A DNA stretch of 64,000 nucleotides from Paenibacillus pabuli (GCF_039831995.1 NZ_JBDOIO010000003.1:868001-932000); one strand, 5' to 3'; numbered from the stretch's first letter, positions 1 through 9,380 are shown. Numbers and translations are program-made. The notes: generated from the letters alone by a model not told the origin.

Positions 1-275
1 CCGCAGCCAATCGTTTCGCCCCAGGAGAGATCATCTTCAGGGCGCATGTCGTATTCGGCAAATGCTATATGTTCCGTGTCCAGCACTCGTTTTACACGTG
101 CTTGCAGATCACTCTCCAGACATCCCGGGCTGATACTGCCATACATCCTGCCATCTTCGGTCAAGAGCATAGAGACTCCCTGCTTACGGTAAGCATGACC
201 TTCCACCTTGACCGCCGTCGCAAGTACACAGCGTGCTTCGCCTGCTGCAATTGCACACAGATCATGCATTTCCAT
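1..275 (-). CDS. pucA: XdhC/PucA-family molybdoenzyme maturation factor, N-terminal part
   Basis: The gene runs off the left edge, so only about 91 N-terminal residues are visible. The ATG at 275 follows the ribosome binding site AAGGTGGAG. The translation has the XdhC N-terminal pattern: a hydrophobic strand (VLATAVKVEG), then MLLTEDGRMYGSISPGCLE and WGETIGCG near the edge. XdhC-type proteins insert sulfurated molybdenum cofactor into xanthine dehydrogenase; Bacillus calls this gene pucA. It is the last visible gene of the purine-degradation operon, which suggests that xanthine dehydrogenase genes lie beyond the edge. The family call is firm; the link to xanthine dehydrogenase is inference from position. 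Confidence 0.75.
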   Translation of the reverse strand, partial: MEMHDLCAIAAGEARCVLATAVKVEGHAYRKQGVSMLLTEDGRMYGSISPGCLESDLQARVKRVLDTEHIAFAEYDMRPEDDLSWGETIGC

Positions 276-350
276 ATTCGTCTCCACCTTTCCGAAATGT
301 CTTCTGCCAGCAGCTGTAATTCAACGCTTCTCCCAGAAACTTAGCCTAGG

Positions 351-1673
351 TCAGATTCTCTTCATCAAGCGTGCAATGCTCTTATCCGACTCGCGAAGAA
401 CGATGCCACGGTCAATGGTCTGGATCTTCCGGTTTTTGAGCACAATGCTTCCATCAATAATGACCGTGTCCACACAGCTCCGAGTCGCGGAGTAAACTAC
501 ACGGGAATAGACATCTGTCTCATAAGAAGGATACGTATGGAAATCATCCAGATCCAATAACACCATGTCTGCCTTTTTGCCCACCTCCAGACTGCCAATT
601 TCCTTCGACAGACCAAGCACTTCAGCACCGCCCATCGTTGCCATGCGCAGAACCGTGCGTGCATCCATAATTGTCGGTCCATGGGGAACCTTTTGAATTA
701 ACGCCGTCAGGCGCATTTCCTGAAACATATCCAGGTTGTTGTTGCATGGTGCGCCGTCCGCACCGAGTCCTACAGCGATCTGGCGATTAAGCAGGTCAGG
801 AATTTCCGCGATACCCGAGGACAATTTCATGTTTGATCCGGGACAGTGGGTGACTTTTACGCCTCGCTTGCGAATGATTTCCTTCTCCTCTTCACTGAGC
901 CAGACACAATGTGCAAGGACCAAACGCGGGGTAGCCAAACCGATATGATCCAGATAGACAATGTTACGCATTCCACGTTCGTGTTCTACCAGTTCAATCT
1001 CGCCCCGATTTTCCGAAGCATGCGTATGCACCTTCACCTGATACTTGTTCGATAGATCACGTACTTCAACAAGCAGTTCCTCTGTACAAGAAACGACGAA
1101 TCGTGGACAAAAGGCATACTGAATGCGCCCGCCTCCGAAGCCATTCCATTTCTCCAGCAAATCGACACTTTGCTGCAGTGAGGTTGCCGTATTTTCACGC
1201 AGCGGTTCAGGCACCTCGTCGCCATGGTCCATCATGACCTTGCCTGAGATCACCCGAATGCCGCTCTGTGCCATTGCCTGAAAAGCCGAATCGGTGTGAT
1301 GGACGGTCTCCATATCCAAAATGCTCGTGGTTCCACTCGAAATCAGTTCGCCGAGCCCAAGCATCGCCGAATAATAGACGGATTCCTCATCATGAGCCGC
1401 TTCCAGTGGCCAGATCCGCTGACGAAGCCAATCCATGAGCTCCAGGTCGTCCGCACGGCCGCGGAAGAGTGTCTGGCACAAATGAATATGTGTTTGAATG
1501 AACCCTGGCAGCAGTACTTTGCCACGGGCATCAATGACCTGATCGGCCTGAACGTCGATACGCTCGGCAATCTCTTTGATTTTGTTATCCTCAATCAGCA
1601 GATCGCCTGTAAATACGTCTTCTTCTGCGTTCATTGTGACGAGCTGTGCACCCTTCAGCAGGATCGTTCCCAT
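351..1673 (-). CDS. Amidohydrolase-family deaminase, probable guanine-type aminohydrolase
   Basis: A 440-residue metal-dependent amidohydrolase of the TRZ/ATZ/SsnA type (guanine, 8-oxoguanine, 5'-deoxyadenosine and S-adenosylhomocysteine deaminases). Visible metal and catalytic motifs are THIHLCQTLFRG near residue 65, HTHASEN near 215, LAHCVWL near 255 and GADGAPCNNNLDMF near 310; the C-terminal GSLEVGKKADMVLLD closes the composite beta domain. The ATG at 1673 has GGGGGAG eight bases upstream and is preferred over one five codons earlier. It lies about 80 bp downstream of the GGT-like gene. In a urate/xanthine cluster the likely substrate is guanine or a related purine, replacing the unrelated small GuaD of Bacillus subtilis. 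Substrate is inferred from context only. Confidence 0.75.
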   Translation of the reverse strand: MGTILLKGAQLVTMNAEEDVFTGDLLIEDNKIKEIAERIDVQADQVIDARGKVLLPGFIQTHIHLCQTLFRGRADDLELMDWLRQRIWPLEAAHDEESVYYSAMLGLGELISSGTTSILDMETVHHTDSAFQAMAQSGIRVISGKVMMDHGDEVPEPLRENTATSLQQSVDLLEKWNGFGGGRIQYAFCPRFVVSCTEELLVEVRDLSNKYQVKVHTHASENRGEIELVEHERGMRNIVYLDHIGLATPRLVLAHCVWLSEEEKEIIRKRGVKVTHCPGSNMKLSSGIAEIPDLLNRQIAVGLGADGAPCNNNLDMFQEMRLTALIQKVPHGPTIMDARTVLRMATMGGAEVLGLSKEIGSLEVGKKADMVLLDLDDFHTYPSYETDVYSRVVYSATRSCVDTVIIDGSIVLKNRKIQTIDRGIVLRESDKSIARLMKRI

Positions 1674-1754
1674 GATAATCTCCCCCATCGTATCTATCTC
1701 TTTTCTCTTGCGTTGTATTCATGAGAAATCAATACAAGCAACAACCAAGCGTGG

Positions 1755-3350
1755 TTACCAACCGATGGCCATGCCATCTCCTCTGGGATCGGCAGCTCCG
1801 CTAATCATGCCATCCTCACGGATAACGATGCCTTGTGACTGTCCCATAATGTCATCCCATGGGGCTCTGATCTCCACGTTATGCCCCCACTTGGCCAGCG
1901 TTTCGCATACGTCATCATGATAACGATTCTCCACTCGCATAGTGTCGCCTTCTTCGCCCCAGGTTCGTCCATACACCCATCGAGGGAGACCGATCGCCTC
2001 CTGAATGTTCAGACCATAGTCGAGAACGCCGGTAAGCACGGATAACTGCGTCTGAGGCTGCCCTTCTCCGCCTTGTGTACCCAGAAGCATATAAGGCTTC
2101 CCGTTACGGGTGACAAGACCAGGCATGAGCGTATGAAAAGAGCGTTTATTCGGTTCAAGCACATTCGCATCCATTGGATCGAGAGAGAAAAAAGACCCTC
2201 TATTTTGCATAATTACGCCAGTATCTCCCGGAACGTAGGCTGCGCCAAAATCAAAGTACAGACTTTGAATAAACGAGACCGCGTTGCCTTCCTGATCGAC
2301 AACAGCAGCGTAAGCCGTATCCTGTCCGATCGTTTTGGACAAGAAGGGCTGTGCTACTGGAGGCGCAGACTGGATCTCACTCCATAACTCATCCCCGTAT
2401 GTCTTCGATAATAGTTGGTCCAGCGGGATTTCACGGAAATCTGGATCGGTGAGATACCGATCACGATCACGAAACGCCTTTTTCACCACTTCGGCCATCA
2501 GATGGTAAAACTCCGGCGAAGTACGACCTACGGAAGAGAGGTCTATATGTTCGAGCATATTTAACATCATCAAGATCGAGAAACCCTGCGAGTTGGGTGG
2601 CAGCTGGTGCACTTGATAACCCCGATATTCCGTGCTGACAGGTTTCACCCACTCCCCCTTGTGTGCTGCAAAGTCCTGAGGTGCAAGCATGCCGCCATCT
2701 TCAAGAATGGCCGAAGTCATGCGATCCGACAGCTCTCCTGCATAAAAGGAATCCCGTCCTCCCGCCTGAATCAGGCGAATGGAAGCAGCGAGTTCGGTCT
2801 GGACGAGCAGCTCACCTTCCTGAAGCAGTGTGCCATAAGGAGCAAATACCGCGCGCAGTGGCGTGTGCCCCATAATGAACTCTTCATCCCGTTCCAGCCA
2901 CAGGCGAAGATTGCGCGACACAGGACATCCCTTCTCAGCATACTGTGCTGCCGGTTCAAGCAGCTGCTCCCACGGTATTTTCCCGTAGCGTGACCACACT
3001 TCCCACCATGCATCCACCATTCCCGGAACCGTTATTGCACTTAGCACACCGCGCTGGGGAATGGCATTCATGCCCATCGCTTTGAACGTATCAGCATGAA
3101 TACCTGCAGCGGAGCGGCCACTTCCGTTGTAAGCGGTAATCTCTCCACTTGCTCCATCATGAATAAGGAAGAAGGCATCTCCTCCAAGCCCAGTCATATG
3201 CGGGTAAACTACGCCAAGTGCTGCGCTTACGGCGACAGCTGCATCATAAGCGTTACCGCCCTTCTGCAAAATAGAGCTTCCAACCGCGCTCGCCAGATAA
3301 TGTGGAGAGGTGATCATCACCTCTCTGGCAACGGGCATGTGGTTTAACAT
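1755..3350 (-). CDS. Gamma-glutamyltransferase-family Ntn-hydrolase, candidate oxamate amidohydrolase
   Basis: A 531-residue member of the gamma-glutamyltranspeptidase fold, autoprocessed into two subunits at a threonine. The conserved N-terminal block (GGNAYDAAVAVSAALGV, GLGGDAFFL) and the processing site QDTAYAAVVDQEGNAVSF, with the likely nucleophile Thr345, are clear. No signal peptide is visible, so it is cytoplasmic, unlike typical secreted GGT. The usual glutamyl-binding region around the YRE motif reads NGSGRSA. The start has a strong GGAGGGAG, and the gene overlaps the end of pucG by 7 bp, so the two are translationally linked. Klebsiella HpxW, a GGT-fold protein of purine catabolism, hydrolyses oxamate; since PucG makes oxalurate, the precursor of oxamate, an HpxW-like role is the best guess. 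Confidence 0.8.
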   Translation of the reverse strand: MLNHMPVAREVMITSPHYLASAVGSSILQKGGNAYDAAVAVSAALGVVYPHMTGLGGDAFFLIHDGASGEITAYNGSGRSAAGIHADTFKAMGMNAIPQRGVLSAITVPGMVDAWWEVWSRYGKIPWEQLLEPAAQYAEKGCPVSRNLRLWLERDEEFIMGHTPLRAVFAPYGTLLQEGELLVQTELAASIRLIQAGGRDSFYAGELSDRMTSAILEDGGMLAPQDFAAHKGEWVKPVSTEYRGYQVHQLPPNSQGFSILMMLNMLEHIDLSSVGRTSPEFYHLMAEVVKKAFRDRDRYLTDPDFREIPLDQLLSKTYGDELWSEIQSAPPVAQPFLSKTIGQDTAYAAVVDQEGNAVSFIQSLYFDFGAAYVPGDTGVIMQNRGSFFSLDPMDANVLEPNKRSFHTLMPGLVTRNGKPYMLLGTQGGEGQPQTQLSVLTGVLDYGLNIQEAIGLPRWVYGRTWGEEGDTMRVENRYHDDVCETLAKWGHNVEIRAPWDDIMGQSQGIVIREDGMISGAADPRGDGMAIGW

Positions 3351-4585
3351 AAAGCTCCCTCCTTTCCGGCATACACGTCCAGTGCAGCCTGCACAGCCTC
3401 GCCCGCAGGCAGCCCGTGGTGATGACGGAGCAGAACAGCCTCCAGTGCACCAAGCACATGCAGTACATTTTTGCGCTGACAGCTGAAGCCCATCGTTCCG
3501 ATCCGCCAGATTTTCCCCTTAAGAGGGCCAAATGAACTCGCAATTTCGATCCCGAAATCATGCAAAAGCATGCCTCGAACCGATTCGCCATCGATCCCTT
3601 CAGGAATATGGATACATGTAACCACCGGAAGTTTGCTGGACATGTCTCCATAAATCTGAAGTCCCATACCCTGAATTCCGGCGACGAGCGCGCTTTCGTT
3701 GATCCGATGCCGCTCGAAACGGGCTTCCAGTCCTTCCTGAAGTAAAATTCGCAGACCTTCATGAAGACCGTAGAGCATCGAAGTAGCCTCTGTATGATGA
3801 TTCAACCGGGCAGAGCTCCAATAATCCTGCAGCTGACTCAGGTCAAAATAGTTGCTTGCAATGGTTCGGGCCTCTGCCCTCGCGCTTGTCGCGTCACGGA
3901 GTCCACGTTCGACCGTTTTGCGGCTCATCAGTTTTTTTTCCACGCGGCTGTTATATGTCAACGGGGCCATGCCGGAAGGAACAGATAAACACTTCTGCGT
4001 TCCGCCCATTACCGCATCCAGATACCAGGTATCCGTCTTAACGGGCGTACCGCCTATAGTGGCAACCGCATCAACGACGAGGAGAAGATCCAATTCCCGG
4101 CATACTTTGCCGATCTCAGCGAGAGGCTGCATCTGACCGGTGGATGTCTCTCCATGAACCATGGCCACGAGATCTGGTTTATGAGTATGAATGGCCTTAA
4201 TCACTTCTTCCGGATCAAAGACCGATCCCCAAGTGGCTTCAATAATTACTACTTCGGCACCGCAGCGCTCCGATATTTCTACAAGCAAATGTCCAAATCG
4301 TCCGTATATGGGGACCAGTACCTTATCCCCCGGCTGGATCAGACTAACCAGCACTGCTTCAATGCCGGAACGTGATGTGCCATCCACCGGATAACACCAC
4401 TCATTGTTCGTCATGTATAATTCACGCAGCATAGCCATCGTTTCATTCATCAGGGACGTAAACTCCGGATCAAACTGTCCAAGGATCGGGAAGGACAAGG
4501 CCCTTAGAACTCTGGGGTCGACTTCAACTGGTCCCGGGGTCATGATGGTTCGCAAGGACGGGGATAATTCTCTATAGTTGGACAT
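3344..4585 (-). CDS. pucG: (S)-ureidoglycine--glyoxylate aminotransferase
   Basis: A class V PLP aminotransferase of about 413 residues. The N-terminus MTPGPVEVDPRVL is typical of the alanine-glyoxylate aminotransferase group; the PLP aspartate lies in LLVVDAVATIGG and the Schiff-base lysine in GGTQKCLSVPSG (near residue 198). In B. subtilis PucG moves the amino group of ureidoglycine to glyoxylate, giving oxalurate and glycine. The gene sits between the allantoate hydrolase (stop at 4592) and the GGT-like gene it overlaps. The ATG at 4585 with GGGAG ten bases upstream is chosen; a TTG at 4591 directly after the pucF stop is an alternative. The specific function rests on family plus the complete pathway context. 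Confidence 0.88.
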   Translation of the reverse strand: MSNYRELSPSLRTIMTPGPVEVDPRVLRALSFPILGQFDPEFTSLMNETMAMLRELYMTNNEWCYPVDGTSRSGIEAVLVSLIQPGDKVLVPIYGRFGHLLVEISERCGAEVVIIEATWGSVFDPEEVIKAIHTHKPDLVAMVHGETSTGQMQPLAEIGKVCRELDLLLVVDAVATIGGTPVKTDTWYLDAVMGGTQKCLSVPSGMAPLTYNSRVEKKLMSRKTVERGLRDATSARAEARTIASNYFDLSQLQDYWSSARLNHHTEATSMLYGLHEGLRILLQEGLEARFERHRINESALVAGIQGMGLQIYGDMSSKLPVVTCIHIPEGIDGESVRGMLLHDFGIEIASSFGPLKGKIWRIGTMGFSCQRKNVLHVLGALEAVLLRHHHGLPAGEAVQAALDVYAGKEGALC

Positions 4586-4591
4586 GGTCAA

Positions 4592-5893
4592 TCAACTCCC
4601 GTAACCGTATTTATAGAGTAGCTGAACGAGAACCCGAAATCCTCGCATCAGGTCCTCCTCAGCTGTGAATTCAAGGGGGCTATGACTGATCCCGGCCTGA
4701 CTTGGCACAAAAATCATCGCTGTCGGGCAGCTTGGCTGAAAGATCTGCGAATCATGTCCAGCCCCGCTGGGCATTTGCATATAGGACAGCTGCTCCTGCT
4801 TGCAAATGTCTTGAATATCCGCTGTGATCTGTTCGTTCATTGGAATCGGTGTGACCGACAAGTGTTCTTCCCAGTTCAATTCCAGCTGAAGTTTGGATGC
4901 AATACCGATGAAGGCCTGAAGCATGTCTTGCCAGCACCGATCAATACTCTCCTGCCGGATATGACGAATATCAAGCGAGAATTCAGCGTGTGACGCGACC
5001 ACGTTACCTACACCAGGTTCAGCTGTGATCCGGCCAACAGTTGCTACAAGTGGTTCACCTGCTGCCATAGCAATTGTTCTAACCGCCGTGATCATCTCGG
5101 CTGCACCTGCAAGTGCATCCTTCCGCCACGACATAGGCGTCGTACCCGCATGATTTGCTTCGCCGCTAACAGTAATACTTAATCGTTTCTGACCAACGAT
5201 ATCGGATACAATGCCAATTGAATGACCAAGCCGTTCAAGTATCTGGCCTTGTTCGATGTGAAGTTCGATAAAGGCACCGTACTTTTGGGCAGCCGTTCTG
5301 TAGCCACTGTCTGATCCGAAACCGGCTTCTCGAATCGCTTGTGAGAAAGGTATCCCGTCCTTATCCGTCAAATGTTGAATATCTTCAAGAGAGGTGACTC
5401 CCGTAATGCTTCGTGATCCCCAATAGGCAAACGGAAATCGGCTGCCTTCCTCTTCACATAGCGAAACCACTTGAAGCGTACGCTTCGGTGCCCCGAAATG
5501 CCGGCGTAAGTATTCCAGCGCAAGTACACCTGCCGCTACACCGTAGGCACCGTCATATCTTCCACCGTACACGACAGAATCAATGTGTGATCCGGTCACA
5601 ATGGGGAGTTGTTCAGCTCCCGCTACTGAATCTGCTGCTTGTAACGTGCCATATAGATTACCGGATTGGTCGAATTCGGGAAGCAGTCCCATTTCCTCCA
5701 TCCGTGCTGCGAGTGCATACTGTGCCTCGCACCAGGCTTTGTCGTACAGCAAGCGAGTAACACCACCCTTGGCATCTGCACCGAATGCGGACAGCCAATC
5801 CAGCATGGCCTGCAGCTTCACTTCTGCCAGCTGCGGCAAGGGAACAATCTGCACTTCCGTCCCGGAACCCATGAATGTTTCAAACTCTGTCAT
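4592..5893 (-). CDS. pucF: Allantoate amidohydrolase (M20 family)
   Basis: A 433-residue zinc/manganese-dependent M20 amidohydrolase of the AllC/hydantoinase-carbamoylase group. It releases ammonia from allantoate to give ureidoglycine. Metal-ligand motifs are TGSHIDSVVYGGRYDGAYGV, LCEEEGSRFPFAYWGSR and ELHIEQGQILE; the last third has GAGHDSQIF and PSQAGISHSP. The open frame extends 63 codons further upstream inside pucH, but the ATG at 5893 with GGAGGAGC just before it is the true start, giving a 14-bp overlap with pucH. Position between allantoinase and PucG fixes the role. Confidence 0.9.
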   Translation of the reverse strand: MTEFETFMGSGTEVQIVPLPQLAEVKLQAMLDWLSAFGADAKGGVTRLLYDKAWCEAQYALAARMEEMGLLPEFDQSGNLYGTLQAADSVAGAEQLPIVTGSHIDSVVYGGRYDGAYGVAAGVLALEYLRRHFGAPKRTLQVVSLCEEEGSRFPFAYWGSRSITGVTSLEDIQHLTDKDGIPFSQAIREAGFGSDSGYRTAAQKYGAFIELHIEQGQILERLGHSIGIVSDIVGQKRLSITVSGEANHAGTTPMSWRKDALAGAAEMITAVRTIAMAAGEPLVATVGRITAEPGVGNVVASHAEFSLDIRHIRQESIDRCWQDMLQAFIGIASKLQLELNWEEHLSVTPIPMNEQITADIQDICKQEQLSYMQMPSGAGHDSQIFQPSCPTAMIFVPSQAGISHSPLEFTAEEDLMRGFRVLVQLLYKYGYGS

Positions 5894-7295
5894 GCTGCTC
5901 CTCCGTTCCGCGCGCTCCACTTTTTCCAAACGAACCAGCTGCAACAAACTGTCCTGCAGGATTAGGGGACAGCCCTGCATTAGCACTGTATACTCTGATC
6001 CCCCTGCAGAACACTTCTGCAACGGCGCACGCGAATGTACGTCCGATATATGGACTCTGTTTGTGGGTATATAACAAATCATCCATTTTCAATGTGGTCG
6101 TCGTATTCCAATCAATAAACACTAGGTCCGCGTCTTTACCGACCGCAATTTCCCCTTTGCTCTCAAGGCCAAGCCTTCTGGCAGGCTCCAAAGCAAGAAC
6201 TCTTCCAAGTAAAGGTAAGCTAATACGGCGGCGAAGATAACCTTCATCAAGCATGATCAGCAGCGTGCTCTGCGCACCCGAAATACCGCCCCATATTTCA
6301 AAAAAATTATCGGATTCTTTCATGGATGGCGGGCACGGTGAATGGTCGGATGCGATGACGTCAATAAGCCCGGATGCCAGAGCGTCCCATAACGACTCTT
6401 GTTCAGCGCGGCTGCGGAGAGGTGGGGCACACTTCGCTACAGCGCCTAACCGAACCACATCCTCGTCCGTGAGCGTAAGATAATGCGGGCAAGTTTCCGA
6501 GGTGACGTCCTGCCCGCGCCGCTTGGCTTCCGCAATCCGTTCTAACGCTTCCCTCGTACTGATATGCACGAAATGCAGCGGGCAACCCGTCTGCTCTCCG
6601 TATTGAAGCGCCCTGGTTACGGCGAAGACTTCAGCTTCTGCCGGACGGGATTTCACATAATCCATTGGACCTGTTTTTCCTTCGGCAACGCTTTTTGCGC
6701 CAAGCTGTGCAACCATCTCTTCGTCTTCGGCATGAAGAGCAAGTACGCGATTCAGCTTGGCAATCTCGTGCATTCCGTCCAAAAGCGTTTGCTCATCAGC
6801 TCTCGCAAAGATGTCCTCTCCTTCTCCACCTGGCTCTGACATAAATGCCTTGAATCCGGCTGCACCGGACTCGGCTAAGTTCGTTAACTGCTGCCGATTA
6901 CCCGGAACCAGTCCTCCCCAAAATGCATAATCGACATAGGAGCGGGCCTGGGCAGCTTTCATTTTCATATCCCAAGCTTCCGGACTTGTCGTTGGAGGTA
7001 CCCCATTAAGCGGCATATCAACATAAGTGGTAATTCCCCCTGTAGCGAGCGAAGCGGATCCCGAACGGAATCCTTCCCAACTTGCCAGTCCAGGTTCATT
7101 GAAATGAACATGAATATCCACTACGCCAGGCATTACAGTGAAGCCAGCTGCTTCTATGACTTCAGTTCCTTCATCAGCCTTCAGTTGGGCTGACAAAGCC
7201 GTGATTTTCCCATCTGTAATACCAATCTCCAGCTCCTGCACACGATCTCTTAACACGACCCGGGCCCCCCGGATGATCGAATCAAAATTTGCCAT
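5880..7295 (-). CDS. pucH: Allantoinase
   Basis: A 471-residue cyclic amidohydrolase of the allantoinase/dihydroorotase superfamily that opens allantoin to allantoate. Visible motifs are VDIHVHFNEPG (first metal site), GFKAFMSE with the lysine expected to be carboxylated, LHAEDEEM, HFVHIST and IASDHSPCPP. The TYVDMPLNGVPPT segment is typical of allantoinases rather than dihydropyrimidinases. GGAGGG precedes the ATG at 7295. It is separated from pucM by 41 bp and overlaps pucF, so all are probably cotranscribed. Confidence 0.92.
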   Translation of the reverse strand: MANFDSIIRGARVVLRDRVQELEIGITDGKITALSAQLKADEGTEVIEAAGFTVMPGVVDIHVHFNEPGLASWEGFRSGSASLATGGITTYVDMPLNGVPPTTSPEAWDMKMKAAQARSYVDYAFWGGLVPGNRQQLTNLAESGAAGFKAFMSEPGGEGEDIFARADEQTLLDGMHEIAKLNRVLALHAEDEEMVAQLGAKSVAEGKTGPMDYVKSRPAEAEVFAVTRALQYGEQTGCPLHFVHISTREALERIAEAKRRGQDVTSETCPHYLTLTDEDVVRLGAVAKCAPPLRSRAEQESLWDALASGLIDVIASDHSPCPPSMKESDNFFEIWGGISGAQSTLLIMLDEGYLRRRISLPLLGRVLALEPARRLGLESKGEIAVGKDADLVFIDWNTTTTLKMDDLLYTHKQSPYIGRTFACAVAEVFCRGIRVYSANAGLSPNPAGQFVAAGSFGKSGARGTEEQHDRV

Positions 7296-7336
7296 TTGGA
7301 TGCCCTCCCTGAGTCAGTACCAGTATTCAAACTTCT

Positions 7337-7714
7337 TCAACTTCCGCGGTATGTACTATAGCCTCCTGGAGCGATCAATAAAGGGATATGATAATGACTT
7401 GCAGTATCGGATACGGCAAAACGGATCGGTACGACCGTCCATAATGCCTGCATCGATTCTTCGGTTGAACGCGTCGCGTAGTACTCTTCGACATCAAAAT
7501 GAAGCTCATAAATTCCCTGCTCCAGCCCGCCTCCATCCAGTAAAGGTGCATCCAGACGGCCATCACCGTTGGTCACCGATTCCGTGACTTTTAACTTGGA
7601 TTCCGATTCTACATCCTTTTGTACAAAATAAAGCTCTATCCGAACTCCCGCAGCCGGTACTCCTTTGGATGTATCCAGTACATGTGTGGTTATGCGTCCA
7701 CCAATCTTCGACAT
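7337..7714 (-). CDS. pucM: 5-hydroxyisourate hydrolase (transthyretin-like)
   Basis: A 125-residue transthyretin-related protein that hydrolyses 5-hydroxyisourate to OHCU. It shows the expected N-terminal GGRITTHVLDTSKGVPAAGV with the active-site histidine, the central arginine-containing VVPIRFAV strand followed by HYHIPLL, and the diagnostic C-terminus YSTYRGS. The start codon shares one base with the pucL stop (TAATG), indicating translational coupling. Length matches the family. Confidence 0.95.
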   Translation of the reverse strand: MSKIGGRITTHVLDTSKGVPAAGVRIELYFVQKDVESESKLKVTESVTNGDGRLDAPLLDGGGLEQGIYELHFDVEEYYATRSTEESMQALWTVVPIRFAVSDTASHYHIPLLIAPGGYSTYRGS

Positions 7715-9219
7715 TACGATCTACCTACTCTCTTCGAGTCATTGTCCTCTGTTTCAAGATCATCCCTTGTCATTGAAAACCCCTGAAACCCGAATGGCGG
7801 TCTGGGTTCGGTATACACCTTGCCTTCTCCTTCGGTCACTTCTTCCAGCACCGTATCCCATGTCCGGTTGTTGGATTCAAACGAAACTTCACTCAATTGA
7901 CCGAATCGCTTCAATACACGAAGTCCGATCTGATACAGCAGGTGCTGAATGGACGCAGAACGGCATTCGTGGAACACGGCAGCAGCGATATCACGTACTT
8001 GTTCAGCGGCCACATAACGTCCACGTGTATCGTCCATCCCATCTCTTGGGTCGTCGTAACGCCAGTTGATATCCAGAAAAATGAACAAGGGACGATCTCT
8101 CGCCTCAGCCAGTGTTGTATACTCATCCTTGATAAATCCCGCAAATTCACTGCCCTTAACCTTGATTAGTCGCAGATCGGCTACCCCGCTGAAATGGTTA
8201 CTCAGCTCAATTTGGTTACCGTTTCGTTCTGCCTCTATTGCAGCCGTACCCCGATCATTTTGCGAATAACGGAATACCATCGTGCTTGATCGATAACTTC
8301 CATCGAATCCGATGGGTACATCTTCAAAAGGTATCTGATCCGCTGTCATCTGAACTTTCGTCATCTGAGGGTATGTCTCAAGAAAGAGCTGACTCACATA
8401 CGCAAGAAAACCTTCAACCGTAGCACCGGTATAGCTCGCAGCGTGTTTGAGAATAAAATTCTTCATGGAGTCTGTTGCAACTATGCAGGAATTATCTCCT
8501 TTCGTAAACGAAGGCAAGAATGCCTCACCCTGTACAGCTACCTTGATGTTCATGCCGAACAGAACGTTGCTTCTTCCGGTAAATGGAGATTCCGGAACCG
8601 ATCCGATCCCGGTTAGAGGTTTGGCATAGGAGCGATACAACCACACGTCGCCTTTGCCGTAATACATGGTTCGCTTAGGGGCCCCCGCAGGCTTCGGTCC
8701 AATTTCATGTTCATGACCAATTTGAACCAGCCACTTCTCCAGACGGATGGATGCAATTTTGAAAACTTCCTTCAAAGCCGTCTGAAACTCTTCCTCCCTG
8801 TCCCGCCCACGGCGCTGACGCATCGAATCGAGAATGGTCTGAGCAGTATGACCTTTGACTGCCAATATGAATGGAAAGCCAAATCGGCTTGTATACTCCT
8901 TGTTTAATTGGTTCAGTTCGCTATACATCTCAGGCGAGAGAGAATCCAGTCCTGCGCCAGCTTGTTCCTTCACGGAATTGCTGCTCATGCTGATTCTTGC
9001 GCCGAGATCGGGATGGTTGCGAAGCAGCTGCAGGATGACCTTGTCATCAGCCGTTTCAACGACACGCTTCATGACATTCATCATGTGTTCCAATGAATCA
9101 AAGGGACGCAAAGTCCAGGAACGTTCAGCCACCCACGGTGATTCCTCAAATAATCCACCAAAGGTATGCACGAACTGTGTGACAGACCAGCTGTTAACGA
9201 GTTTAATAAAATCGCTCAT
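7714..9219 (-). CDS. pucL: Bifunctional OHCU decarboxylase / urate oxidase
   Basis: A 501-residue two-domain enzyme. Residues about 1-165 are the OHCU decarboxylase, which makes (S)-allantoin (PWVAERSW, NHPDLGARISMSSNSVKEQAGAGLD, FGFPFILAVKGHT). Residues about 175-495 are cofactor-free uricase with both T-fold repeats (TMYYGKGDVWLYRSYAKPL, KGDNSCIVATDSMKNF, EFAGFIKDEYTTL, and near the end NRTWDT). The same fusion order is known in B. subtilis PucL. It is the first gene of the operon, with GGAGG before the ATG at 9219. PucM, which works between its two activities, is translationally coupled to it. Confidence 0.95.
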   Translation of the reverse strand: MSDFIKLVNSWSVTQFVHTFGGLFEESPWVAERSWTLRPFDSLEHMMNVMKRVVETADDKVILQLLRNHPDLGARISMSSNSVKEQAGAGLDSLSPEMYSELNQLNKEYTSRFGFPFILAVKGHTAQTILDSMRQRRGRDREEEFQTALKEVFKIASIRLEKWLVQIGHEHEIGPKPAGAPKRTMYYGKGDVWLYRSYAKPLTGIGSVPESPFTGRSNVLFGMNIKVAVQGEAFLPSFTKGDNSCIVATDSMKNFILKHAASYTGATVEGFLAYVSQLFLETYPQMTKVQMTADQIPFEDVPIGFDGSYRSSTMVFRYSQNDRGTAAIEAERNGNQIELSNHFSGVADLRLIKVKGSEFAGFIKDEYTTLAEARDRPLFIFLDINWRYDDPRDGMDDTRGRYVAAEQVRDIAAAVFHECRSASIQHLLYQIGLRVLKRFGQLSEVSFESNNRTWDTVLEEVTEGEGKVYTEPRPPFGFQGFSMTRDDLETEDNDSKRVGRS

Positions 9220-9380
9220 GTCAGAACCTCCGGTCTTTTATGAATTGTTGTTCTTCATTTTACGGTTCAGGGTGGGATGCAGCAATAATATGTACGCAAT
9301 TTTGTAATATAACATAACATCATATTCGGGAACTGTTATCTGTGCACAGGGATTAAGGCTTTGCATGTCATAAAACCTAA
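9220..9380 (-). promoter_or_regulatory. Presumed promoter region of the puc operon
   Basis: This AT-rich stretch lies between the pucR terminator and pucL and must hold the operon promoter, because pucR upstream ends in its own terminator. No convincing -35/-10 pair could be picked by eye, and no clear match to the Bacillus PucR box was seen here. The call is from position only. Confidence 0.35.

Noticed and set aside
1755..3350. Annotation as secreted glutathione hydrolase
   Set aside because: There is no signal peptide and the operon is for purine breakdown; kept as GGT fold only.
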